Shown here piece by piece: positions 20,648 to 27,723 of a stretch of DNA of 64,000 nucleotides. The stretch is from an uncultured Muribaculaceae bacterium. GTDB taxonomy: Bacteria > Bacteroidota > Bacteroidia > Bacteroidales > Muribaculaceae. Each line of letters starts with the position of its first letter. Within the stretch, counting starts at the first letter, position 1. Under the pieces are notes generated by a model. The model had not been told where the DNA came from. It saw only the letters and a program-made list of their open reading frames with translations, and ran no database searches. The stretch is from contig CAJTZQ010000006.1 in assembly GCA_910583795.1 (NCBI GenBank), positions 15,261-79,260 on the forward strand, written 5' to 3'. The position numbers and the translations under genes are program-made.

Positions 20648-21622
20648 TCATTCATTCGCACGAAACACTACCCATGGAATAATCCCCTTGTATTTTGCAT
20701 GGGGATATGGTTTCGTGCCGATATCATGTCGCGTACCGACTGAATCACGATAGAAGTTATAGTCGTTTCCCCCCGTAATATAGATTGCATCGGTGAAACC
20801 ATACTCACGTAACGCATCTGCAAAATCCCACATTGTCTCTTTATATTTGGAGGCAATATAGTAAAGTTTTCCGGAAAGAGACGCCATTGCCCTTCGCTCA
20901 ACTTTTCCATGCAATTGAAATCCGGAAGCCACCACCCCGTCAATCAACAAAGGAAATTGCCGGAAGAAAGATCCGTCCTTACTTTTCACATAATCTTTCA
21001 CATCCTCATTGTCGCTGATTCCGATAACCATATTGCCGTTTGCCATAGCCATATATCCTGTGCGGGAATTGTCTGACGCAATTTCTTTTCCTGAAGCGAC
21101 AAGCGACCCGATCACAGTGCTGTCAGGACGATAATCCGCACTTCTTGCGTATAAAAAGACTTTTCTGTCAGCAGTATCCGGTTCTTCAAATTCGATATCG
21201 GCACGCAATCCCCTCAACTGGTAAAAATCAAGTGCCACGCCCAATATACTGTCAGAAGTCTTTATCACCTCCGGTCGCACACTATTGATCTCTTTCCCTA
21301 ACGCAGAAATATTTTCGATATGGGAAACAGATTCCACATTGTTTTTATCACGTAGCAACGTATAGACCGTCAATCCCAATATCACACACAATACAATAAC
21401 ACAACACGCCACGCTCCATTTCATCACAGACCTGATGTTGCGTGCCCTGTTTTCATTTGAAATCTTTCCTGATTCCGAGGCTACAATCTCTACCTTGTCA
21501 TCGTCTTCTATATGTGCCAAAGAAGAAGTGCCTGTAGAGGAAAGTTCATCGTTATCCCGTTCTACCGATATTTGTGGCACTTCAGGATTTTGTCCTTTAT
21601 TATTAATATCCTTATTATCCAT
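20648..21622 (-). CDS. Membrane-anchored NAGPA-like (phosphodiester glycosidase-like) protein
   Basis: This 324-residue protein starts at the ATG at 21622, 4 bases after the LytTR stop; a longer frame would need a TTG inside that gene. An acidic, Asn-rich cytoplasmic tail (1-75) is followed by one membrane helix (WSVACCVIVLCVILGLTVYTLL), so the rest should lie in the periplasm. The C-terminal half resembles the NAGPA fold: YMAMANGNMVIGISDN, the RRAMASLSGKLYYIAS strand pair, WDFADALREYGFTDAIYITGG and the ending IIPWVVFRANE. This assignment is by eye and moderate. The preceding LytTR gene is probably co-transcribed and may control it. Confidence 0.55.
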   Translation of the reverse strand: MDNKDINNKGQNPEVPQISVERDNDELSSTGTSSLAHIEDDDKVEIVASESGKISNENRARNIRSVMKWSVACCVIVLCVILGLTVYTLLRDKNNVESVSHIENISALGKEINSVRPEVIKTSDSILGVALDFYQLRGLRADIEFEEPDTADRKVFLYARSADYRPDSTVIGSLVASGKEIASDNSRTGYMAMANGNMVIGISDNEDVKDYVKSKDGSFFRQFPLLIDGVVASGFQLHGKVERRAMASLSGKLYYIASKYKETMWDFADALREYGFTDAIYITGGNDYNFYRDSVGTRHDIGTKPYPHAKYKGIIPWVVFRANE

Positions 21623-21626
21623 CTTG

Positions 21627-21977
21627 TCACTCGTTTTCAAGCATTTCTTTCAAATCCTTTAAAGCTGCACGCCCTACTTTTAAAGAAGGTATATTCGTAT
21701 TTACTGAGTCCCCTCCGAACTTCAATATCCGTTCCGATAGGTTTATCAGACGGATATGACGCTTGTTTACAATCAAACTCCTTCCTATGCGCACAAACGG
21801 ATTGTCCACAAGCTTGCTGAATACATCTTCAAAATAATGAAGCTGAAACGTCATCTTATGGACGCACCCGTTCGACAATACGAGATCGGAATAATTGCCG
21901 TCAGCAATCACATATACTATCTCATGCGTCGCAACCCTGAGCAATTCAGTGGATGTTGAAATCTTGAGCCATTCCAT
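21627..21977 (-). CDS. LytTR-type DNA-binding regulator (stand-alone)
   Basis: This 116-residue protein consists almost entirely of a LytTR domain, with no receiver domain. Typical features are EIVYVIADGNYSDLVLSNG, FQLHYFEDVFSKLVDNPFVRIGRSLIVNKRHIRLIN and the final basic/amphipathic helix. Such single-domain LytTR proteins often regulate a membrane protein encoded next to them, which fits the 324-residue protein that follows after 4 bases. It is divergent from the creD-like pair and could also act on that promoter. Confidence 0.88.
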   Translation of the reverse strand: MEWLKISTSTELLRVATHEIVYVIADGNYSDLVLSNGCVHKMTFQLHYFEDVFSKLVDNPFVRIGRSLIVNKRHIRLINLSERILKFGGDSVNTNIPSLKVGRAALKDLKEMLENE

Positions 21978-22069
21978 GTAATAATAACGGCGTTACAAGT
22001 CAATTATTCGTCCTATGATTCTCATTTCATACATCAAACGCAGCAATTCATACAGTCTTTGGAGATTTC

Positions 22070-22101
22070 TTTGATTATCGGCATCGGCAATTCTAACTTT
22101 G
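22070..22101 (+). promoter_or_regulatory. Promoter of the creD-like pair
   Basis: TTTG (22070-22073) and TAACTTTG (22094-22101) are separated by 20 bases, an excellent match to the Bacteroidetes -33/-7 promoter. The start codon is 22 bases downstream. Confidence 0.75.
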
Positions 22102-22123
22102 CCGCAAATAAAAACTATCAGTC

Positions 22124-22732
22124 ATGGAAATAACAAGTATCAATTACGAAGAGCCCCGCTATTCCATGCGTCGGCTTGGAATCAAAATCCTTTTCATCTT
22201 CTTAGTCTCGTTTATTCTGGCATTGGTTGCAGGCGGAATAGATGCTTTGGCTTCCGCACGTGAGAACTCGGGTCTTCTGTCAAAAGAAAACTGTCAGCTC
22301 GTTGCAAATTCAACATCCTATTGTTTCGCGCTGATCTTCATCTCATCTCTCACCCTCGTTCTTATTGAGGTGGCTTTCAGAAAAGAGATCAATTATCTTC
22401 AATATGCACTCATCGGGTGTGCTCTCTGTCTTTTTTATCTCCTGCTGCTCTCGATCTCTGAATTGATATCCTTCCTACCCTCGTTCCTGATTGCCGCATT
22501 GATGACTGTGGCATTGATTTCGATTTTTGTAAACGGTATCACCGGAAAGGTAAAGACGATGGTGATCACTACTGCCGTGCTGACTGCTGAATACGCACTT
22601 ATCTATATCCTTGCAAGTATAGACTCGATGGCTTTGCTGATTGGAAGTCTGTCGTTGTTCGCGCTTATCGCCTTGGCGATGTATTTCACGATCAAACTAA
22701 AAATCGAAAACAACGAACTCATACTGAAATAA
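22124..22732 (+). CDS. Short CreD-like inner membrane protein (internally reduced)
   Basis: The 202-residue product has one N-terminal membrane helix (KILFIFLVSFILALVAGGIDAL) and then the C-terminal helix bundle of CreD: FRKEINYLQYALIGCALCLFYLLLLSISE, LIAALMTVALISIF and a final pair ending ALAMYFTIKLKIE. The large periplasmic region present in normal CreD, and in the next gene, is missing and replaced by a linker of about 30 residues. The gene lies 3 bases ahead of the longer paralogue. The role of CreD in Bacteroidetes is poorly known; it is linked to envelope stress in Proteobacteria. Confidence 0.75.
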   Translation: MEITSINYEEPRYSMRRLGIKILFIFLVSFILALVAGGIDALASARENSGLLSKENCQLVANSTSYCFALIFISSLTLVLIEVAFRKEINYLQYALIGCALCLFYLLLLSISELISFLPSFLIAALMTVALISIFVNGITGKVKTMVITTAVLTAEYALIYILASIDSMALLIGSLSLFALIALAMYFTIKLKIENNELILK

Positions 22733-22735
22733 GTC

Positions 22736-23935
22736 ATGCAACAGCAGTTAACCCCTCCCCCTTTTCCCATACAACCTAAAAAAGTATCTTACGGCATCAA
22801 GGTACTGTTGATGGGATTGCAATGTTTTATCCTTATGCTCGGCGCACTCGCCGTGTTGCTCATCACCATCGAACGGGAAGGCAACAATCGTGACGTGTCA
22901 GACAAGTTTGTATCCGAATGGGGTGGCGATGTGGAGATACAGGCACCTTGCGCCACAAAAGGTACTGATTCGAAGATTGCCATATCGCCGTCAGAATTCA
23001 AATGTAATATTGATGTAGACTCCAAATCACTTCACCGGGGCATATATGAAGCCGAAGTGTTTGACGCACGCGTCTCGATGTCGGGCATTTTCAATCGTGA
23101 CAGTCTTTCCGCTATCGGAGACCTGGTATGCATAGATCTCCCTGTCCCTCAAAAGGAAGTGTCCAAATTAAATAAACTGTCGATATGTGGCAAGGAATAT
23201 TCCTGGGAACGGGAAGGTTCGCGTTTTTATTCAATAATCGACATCAACGATGTCGAAGGGAATCTCACCTATGCCATAGAATACGACGTCAGGGGATCGA
23301 AAGAGATAGTTGTGACAGAACTCGGAGACAAATCCACCATCACTATTGAGGGAGTGGCATCCAATCCATCATTCTCCGGAAGCCTGTTACCGGATGAAAG
23401 GACAATAAAAGAGGATAAATTCAAAGCTACATGGAATTTCGAGAACCGTAAATCAAGCTATATCTCTGCGTACGACAATAACGCAAGAGTCTCTTTTCTC
23501 GTTGGTGTAGACCGCTATCAGAAAGTGGAACGTTCCCTTAAATATGCCTTCATAATAATCCTGTTGACTTTTGCCACCATCCTATTCACTGAAATCATTC
23601 TACATCATCCCATACCCCTGCTCAACTATTTCCTCATCGGGGCTGCGCTAATAATTTTTTATTCATTGTTACTGTCATTTGTCGAACACGTATCGTTTGG
23701 ATATGCCTACCTGATTGCTGCCGCCATGACAGTGCTTCTGATCACCACATACATGTGGAAGATGCTTAAATCGAGAAAAGTGGGACTTACCATTGGCGCA
23801 ATCCTGACAGGCATTTACGCAGGATGCTACGTGATGCTCTGCCTGTCAGACTACGCATTACTCATGGGCAGCCTCATCCTCTTCTCCACCCTCGCCTCCA
23901 TCATGTACGTCTCCCTCAAAATCAAAACCCAATAA
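22736..23935 (+). CDS. creD: CreD-family inner membrane protein
   Basis: This 399-residue protein has an N-terminal membrane helix (VLLMGLQCFILMLGALAVLL), a periplasmic beta-rich region (about 50-265, with YEAEVFDARVSMSGIF and FRKSSYIS-like segments), and a C-terminal bundle of five or six helices (LNYFLIGAALIIFYSLLLSFVEH, LIAAAMTVLLITTYMW, LMGSLILFSTLASIMYVSL). This is the CreD layout, slightly shorter than usual. It forms an operon with the reduced paralogue 3 bases upstream. Confidence 0.85.
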   Translation: MQQQLTPPPFPIQPKKVSYGIKVLLMGLQCFILMLGALAVLLITIEREGNNRDVSDKFVSEWGGDVEIQAPCATKGTDSKIAISPSEFKCNIDVDSKSLHRGIYEAEVFDARVSMSGIFNRDSLSAIGDLVCIDLPVPQKEVSKLNKLSICGKEYSWEREGSRFYSIIDINDVEGNLTYAIEYDVRGSKEIVVTELGDKSTITIEGVASNPSFSGSLLPDERTIKEDKFKATWNFENRKSSYISAYDNNARVSFLVGVDRYQKVERSLKYAFIIILLTFATILFTEIILHHPIPLLNYFLIGAALIIFYSLLLSFVEHVSFGYAYLIAAAMTVLLITTYMWKMLKSRKVGLTIGAILTGIYAGCYVMLCLSDYALLMGSLILFSTLASIMYVSLKIKTQ

Positions 23936-23939
23936 TACG

Positions 23940-23980
23940 CGTCTCCGACATCCCGAGTGTCGGAGACGTGTCGGAGACTT
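23940..23980 (+). terminator. Strong hairpin after creD
   Basis: CGTCTCCGACA (23940-23950) pairs with TGTCGGAGACG (23958-23968) around a 7-base loop. The word TGTCGGAGAC is repeated immediately after. There is no T-tract, so it may be a transcript-stabilising or weak termination hairpin. Confidence 0.55.
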
Positions 23981-24027
23981 AACATCTTACCCTCTCCACA
24001 GGAGGTCATGAGCAGGACGTAAAAGCC

Positions 24028-24377
24028 ATGCTCGAACTCTACGACGACCTCATCGAACGGGATGAACCCCAAAACGACCAAGAAACCACCCGGAGCGACC
24101 AAAAAACTACCCAGAGTGAACCCCAAAACGACCAAGAAATCACCCGAAGCGACAAAGGAAACTCCGGAACTACCCAGAGTGAATCCCAAAACGACCAAGA
24201 AACTACCCAAAGCGACAAATAAAACTTTGAAGCGACCAAGAAACTACCCAAAGTGGCCCCCAAAACGACAAAGAAAACCCTGAAACTACCCAGAGTGACC
24301 CCAAAAACGACAAAGAAAACCCTGAAACTACTCAGAGTGACCCCAAAAACGACAAAGAAAACTACCCGGAACAATAG
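24028..24377 (+). pseudogene. Decayed gene for a 14-residue tandem-repeat protein
   Basis: The first frame (24028-24222) gives 64 residues: a protein-like start (MLELYDDLIERDEPQ) followed by repeats of the form ETTQS-D/E-P-K/Q-ND-K/Q-E. The stop at 24220 comes where sister repeats read AAAGAA; here it is AAATAA. After an additional shift of about one base, the same repeat resumes in another frame (from about 24240) and gives two further exact 14-residue units (ETTQSDPKNDKENP, 42 bases each) before a TAG at 24375. The unit identity across the break argues that this was once coding. No function is recognised, and codons upstream of 24028 (TGGHEQDVKA in frame) suggest that the 5' part is also lost. 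Confidence 0.55.
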
Positions 24378-24520
24378 GATAACCCTATAACCTCATAACC
24401 CTTTAACCCTCGACCTTTCAAAAAAAGGACGAATTATAATTTACCTTTTCAACCCTGTCGGTATATCTATATGTGTTCATAACCCTCTAACCCTCGACCT
24501 TTCAAAAATGGTCGAATTAA
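24378..24520. repeat. Two TAACCC-led hairpin repeats (diverged)
   Basis: Each copy has runs of TAACCC or TAACCT spaced by 1-5 bases, then CGACCTTTC, a short spacer, and GG(A/T)CGAATT. Copies lie at 24378-24435 and 24478-24520. They belong to the family also found at 24818, 24891, 44731, 44830 and 62600. Confidence 0.65.
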
Positions 24521-24535
24521 AAAAATTGATATGCA

Positions 24536-24829
24536 ATGACCCCATATACCGATTTTTTTGCTAAATTCGCATCCGAGAAACAACAGGTGTTGATTGCCCG
24601 AACTTCCTCATTCAAACTTGGCGGTTTAGAATCTAACGAGAAGAAAGGCAAAAGAAACACACCGCATGCCGTACCCATAACTGAGGTAAGGCAAAAAAAC
24701 CGGTGTGGGGCTATTGCTTTATCGTCGTTAGAGGTACGCCAAGACCCGAATGAGCGAAAAAAGCGACGCGCCCCGCACCGTTGTCGTATCCGGACCTCAC
24801 GTAGGGAGCGGAAACGAGTAACCCCTTAA
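24536..24829 (+). other. Open frame of doubtful coding value
   Basis: A 97-codon frame runs from ATG to the start of the next hairpin repeat. The first 20 residues (MTPYTDFFAKFASEK) look protein-like, but the rest is very rich in Arg, Lys and Pro and has no recognisable domain. The DNA contains possible pairing segments (ACACCG near 24658 with CGGTGT near 24701, and two GGCAAAA words), so it may be a structured transcript or non-coding sequence instead. Confidence 0.2.
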
Positions 24830-24950
24830 CCCTCTAACCCCTTAACCCTCGACTTTCAAGAGCGAAAGTCGAATTAAAACAAAATTGAATATTAACCTCT
24901 TAACCTTCTACCCCCTTAACATCGACTTTCAAGAGCGAAAGTCGAATAAA
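24818..24950. repeat. Two TTAACCC-led perfect hairpin repeats
   Basis: Copies at 24818-24875 and 24891-24950 share CGACTTTCAAGAGCGAAAGTCGAAT, an 8-base perfect stem with loop AAGAGC. Each is preceded by several TTAACC units on the left and followed by A-rich sequence. The near identity of two copies 16 bases apart points to recent duplication. Confidence 0.8.
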
Positions 24951-24999
24951 AACAAGTAAAAAAATACCATTGCAATTGGCGAATGTCGCCAAAAAGTTC

Positions 25000-25217
25000 T
25001 ATCTTTGCGACAGCAGACCCGCGGACGTGTCCGCAACCCTGCAAAGACATAAGAAGAACGAGCGTCACGACCCGTTGTCCACCGCTGAAAATCTGGACAA
25101 TTTTCAATCATACGGACAACAAGCAATGGCGCTCACGCTAAAGCGTATACAAACGGGCACTCCCCTTTTGCCAAGTCACACAAAGACAAGGCAAAAGAAA
25201 GAGTGTTGTATACCCGT
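25000..25217 (+). ncRNA. Candidate structured small RNA
   Basis: A promoter-like TATCTTTG lies at 25000-25007, with ATTGG 21 bases upstream. The following 200 bases contain a hairpin GCGGAC-GT-GTCCGC (25021-25034) and a long imperfect stem in which GTATACAAAC, CACTC and CTTTTGCC (from 25147) pair in order with GGCAAAAG, GAGTG and GTTGTATAC (to 25213). An 89-codon frame starting at 24970 crosses the promoter and has no recognisable protein features. No RNA family is recognised. Confidence 0.35.
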
Positions 25218-25221
25218 CCTC

Positions 25222-25336
25222 ATTCCATCCGGAACATAATTCCCTACGGAATTGCACTTCCATCAGGAATCTGATTTCATCAGGAACAAGATTCTCAGGA
25301 ATACAAATCCCACAGGAATTTGGTTCCGACTGGAAT
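25222..25336. repeat. Degenerate TTCC-NNNN-GGAAT tandem array
   Basis: Seven units of about 15-18 bases follow each other, each with a small inverted repeat, such as ATTCCATCCGGAAC, ATTCCCTACGGAAT, CTTCCATCAGGAAT, TTTCATCAGGAAC and GGTTCCGACTGGAAT. The spacing is irregular and no protein frame follows the units. Confidence 0.6.
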
Positions 25337-25370
25337 AATACAGAGGCGAGGGATAACCGCAGGTATATAC

Positions 25371-25447
25371 AAAGGCGTGGGCTATTTACTTGTTACGTAT
25401 GATCGGCAGTCCAGAGCCGCAGCGGAGTAACAAAGGCCCACGCCTTT
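25371..25447. repeat. Long inverted repeat (12-base perfect arms)
   Basis: AAAGGCGTGGGC (25371-25382) is perfectly complementary to GCCCACGCCTTT (25436-25447). Inside it, TTGTTAC pairs with GTAACAA and CGGC with GCCG, so the whole segment can fold as one nested structure. It lies about 120 bases upstream of the ten-gene operon and could be a leader RNA, a terminator from upstream or a mobile-element end. Confidence 0.6.
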
Positions 25448-25450
25448 CGT

Positions 25451-25470
25451 CATTTACCGACCGGTAAATG
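25451..25470. promoter_or_regulatory. Palindromic operator candidate upstream of the ten-gene operon
   Basis: CATTTACCG and CGGTAAATG form 9-base perfect arms around AC. It lies 95 bases before the vWA start codon. The size fits a dimeric repressor site; no regulator gene is adjacent. I see no clear TAnnTTTG promoter between here and the start codon. Confidence 0.4.
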
Positions 25471-25564
25471 CACCTTATACTTATAATAAATAATTCTGGA
25501 AGCACTCTATAAATAGAGACACCATAGCTTTCTACAATATCTAAATAAATCTAATATCATTGGT

Positions 25565-26272
25565 ATGGTGTTCAATGGTAATGATTGTTATATGTCTGGA
25601 CAAGGATTAAAGTACAATGTTGACATTGTAATGTGCATAGACTGTACAGGTAGTATGGGTGGCCTTTTGGACACTGTAAAAAACAACGCTCTCAAATTTT
25701 ATCCAGATTTATGCGCAAGATGCGAAGATAAGGGCAAAGAAATATCTGAACTTCGCATTCGTGCTATTGCTTTCCGTGATTTTGACTGTGATGGTAACGC
25801 TGCTGTTGCTGATACTGGGTTCATGAATATTCCAGCCCAAGAGTCTGGTTTTAAGAGCTTCGTAAGTGGACTTAGACCTGCCGGAGGTGGTGATGAACCG
25901 GAAAATGGACTTGAGGCTCTTGCCATGGCTATCAATTCTGATTGGACAACAGGAGGAGACAGGCGCCGTCATGTTGTAGTGATTTGGTCAGATGCTTCTA
26001 CCCATCCACTTGGCGTAGGTAAATCGAATCCTACATATCCCCAAAATATGCCTGCTGATTTTGACGAGTTGACAGATTGGTGGGAAGATGAGCAATCAGG
26101 GAAGATGTGTAAGTCTGCAAAGAGGTTGATTATTTTTGCACCGGATGCCAGTGCTTGGACTGAGATTGGGATGAACTGGACAAATACAATTCATCATCCT
26201 GCAAAGGCAGGCGATGGATTGGAAGACATAGATTACGAGACAATTCTTTCTTCAATCGTAAACTCAATCTAA
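25565..26272 (+). CDS. vWA-domain protein (TerY-like)
   Basis: This 235-residue cytoplasmic protein is made almost entirely of a von Willebrand factor A domain. The metal-binding MIDAS site is DIVMCIDCTGSMGG, with Asp26, Thr28 and Ser30. Further MIDAS-like parts are AIAFRDFDCDG and VVVIWSDASTHPLG, and PAGGGDEPENGLEAL is a typical vWA loop. It is the first of ten genes, 2 bases ahead of a PP2C phosphatase and followed by a kinase. That is the gene set of the TerY-P triad, in which the vWA protein is thought to scaffold or respond to the phosphorylation pair. Confidence 0.88.
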   Translation: MVFNGNDCYMSGQGLKYNVDIVMCIDCTGSMGGLLDTVKNNALKFYPDLCARCEDKGKEISELRIRAIAFRDFDCDGNAAVADTGFMNIPAQESGFKSFVSGLRPAGGGDEPENGLEALAMAINSDWTTGGDRRRHVVVIWSDASTHPLGVGKSNPTYPQNMPADFDELTDWWEDEQSGKMCKSAKRLIIFAPDASAWTEIGMNWTNTIHHPAKAGDGLEDIDYETILSSIVNSI

Positions 26273-26274
26273 TT

Positions 26275-27606
26275 ATGAATCCCATAAGCTTAAAGTTTAT
26301 GATAGAGAAGAGAGAGGATCATGGAGAAGATTCAGAACCTCTCTCTATCTCTAAGGACGAGTTCTATGCCGTAGGTGTATTCGACGGTATGGGAGGTTCT
26401 GGTGCGACTATTTGCAAATCCGAGTTTGGAGATGATCACACTAAAGCTTATGTAGCATCAAGAATAATACGTGAAGCCATAAACAACTATTTAGGAAACG
26501 CTAAAGATGTTCGAAAAATAAATTCAGAAGGTATTAGATCAACTGCCCGAGGACGCCTTGAACAAGAAAAGATCATCTATCCAACAAAAGTTTCAAAACT
26601 TAGAAGCAAGTTAGTACGTGATTACCCGACAACTCTTGCTATAACCACTGCCCTTAAGAATGACGACGAGACATATGTCGTTAATAGTTATTGGGCAGGT
26701 GATTCCCGTAATTATTTATGGACACCAGAAGGTTTTTTTCAAATTTCTAAAGATGATCTTGATACTGAATCAGACCCCCTTGAGAATTTGAGAAATGATA
26801 GCGCTTTGTCTAATTGTATATGTGCAGATAGGGAGTTTAATATAAATAATAAAACAATTCAGGTCTCAGAAAAATTCGTTATTTTAAGCGCGACAGATGG
26901 TTGTTTTAATTATTTCGCTACTCCAATGCACTTTCAAGAAGTTCTTTTATCAGGACTAAAGTTTTCTGAAAATGTAGAAGGATGGGAGAATTTCTGCAAA
27001 AAAGAATTTTCCTCCGTGGCAGGAGACGATGTATCTATCTCTTTACTCGCTATTGGTTTTGACAGTTTCAAAGATTTGAAAGAATCTTTTATGGAGTCAA
27101 CCATTGTTGGAATTGACGAAATTAAGAAGGCTCAAGATAGTATTATATATCTTACCTCTAAAATTGAATCTGAGAAAAAAAATTTGAAGGCTCTTATCCA
27201 GTCAGAATGGGCAGAGTATAAAGTTTCGTACATGAAGTATTTCAGTGTAGAAACAGAGTCTGATAACATTGAAATTACCTCAGAAGAACCTTCCACAGAC
27301 ACTCATTTTGATGGTAATGACGTTGTTCCGACAAAAGATAAAGTTTGTAGTGAAGAAATACCCGAAGCTGCAGAAGATTCAATTAGCTTTGAGAAAGAAA
27401 ACACAGAAATTTCCTCAGAAGATTCTTTACCTAAAGAAAAAAGCAACGATAACACTAATACCGCTGACACTGTCGTTTCTGAGACTAAACCCGAATCATC
27501 AGAAATTGAGGTGACCGAAAATGATAAATCGCTTTCTGACAAAGAAGAATCTTCAAAGATTATAACTGAAGCTAATGCGGTACATTCTATAGATAAGCTT
27601 ATCTAA
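26275..27606 (+). CDS. PP2C-family Ser/Thr protein phosphatase with acidic tail
   Basis: This 443-residue protein is predicted to remove phosphate from Ser/Thr residues using two metal ions. The catalytic domain (about 1-265) shows VGVFDGMGGSG with metal ligand Asp37, then TLAITTALKNDDETYVVNSYWAGDSRNYLW, LSATDGCFNYF and VAGDDVSISLLAI. A coiled segment (about 275-320) follows and then a long tail rich in Glu and Ser (about 325-440). It lies 2 bases after the vWA gene. The stop TAA at 27604 may be premature: 38 further codons in the same frame lead to a TGA that overlaps the kinase start (see separate entry). Confidence 0.88.
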   Translation: MNPISLKFMIEKREDHGEDSEPLSISKDEFYAVGVFDGMGGSGATICKSEFGDDHTKAYVASRIIREAINNYLGNAKDVRKINSEGIRSTARGRLEQEKIIYPTKVSKLRSKLVRDYPTTLAITTALKNDDETYVVNSYWAGDSRNYLWTPEGFFQISKDDLDTESDPLENLRNDSALSNCICADREFNINNKTIQVSEKFVILSATDGCFNYFATPMHFQEVLLSGLKFSENVEGWENFCKKEFSSVAGDDVSISLLAIGFDSFKDLKESFMESTIVGIDEIKKAQDSIIYLTSKIESEKKNLKALIQSEWAEYKVSYMKYFSVETESDNIEITSEEPSTDTHFDGNDVVPTKDKVCSEEIPEAAEDSISFEKENTEISSEDSLPKEKSNDNTNTADTVVSETKPESSEIEVTENDKSLSDKEESSKIITEANAVHSIDKLI

Positions 27607-27723
27607 GAAAAAACAAGAATAGAAAAATCCATTGATAAGAAACCGCAAACAGAGTCTCCTGTGTTTCTCTCAAATATTCTAAGAACGGGATTCGATATGA
27701 TAATATCCTATGTTAAAAGATGA
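27607..27723 (+). other. In-frame continuation of the phosphatase gene behind its stop codon
   Basis: Directly after the TAA, in the same frame, 38 sense codons read on with a sensible composition (EKTRIEKSIDKKPQTESPVF, then LSNILRTGFDMIISYVKR) and end at TGA 27721-27723, overlapping the kinase start by 14 bases. All other junctions in this operon are tight (overlap of 1 base to a gap of 14), while the annotated stop leaves a 103-base gap. The original gene probably ended here; a nonsense mutation, read-through or sequencing error are the options. Confidence 0.5.

Noticed and set aside
24378..24950. Telomere-like TTAACCC runs as a possible chromosome or plasmid end
   Set aside because: The runs are short, irregular, always tied to a hairpin and occur between normal genes at three separate places, so they are an intergenic repeat family.
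25222..25336. GGAAT array considered as a CRISPR
   Set aside because: Units are about 15-18 bases, degenerate, without unique spacers of constant length, and no cas genes are near.
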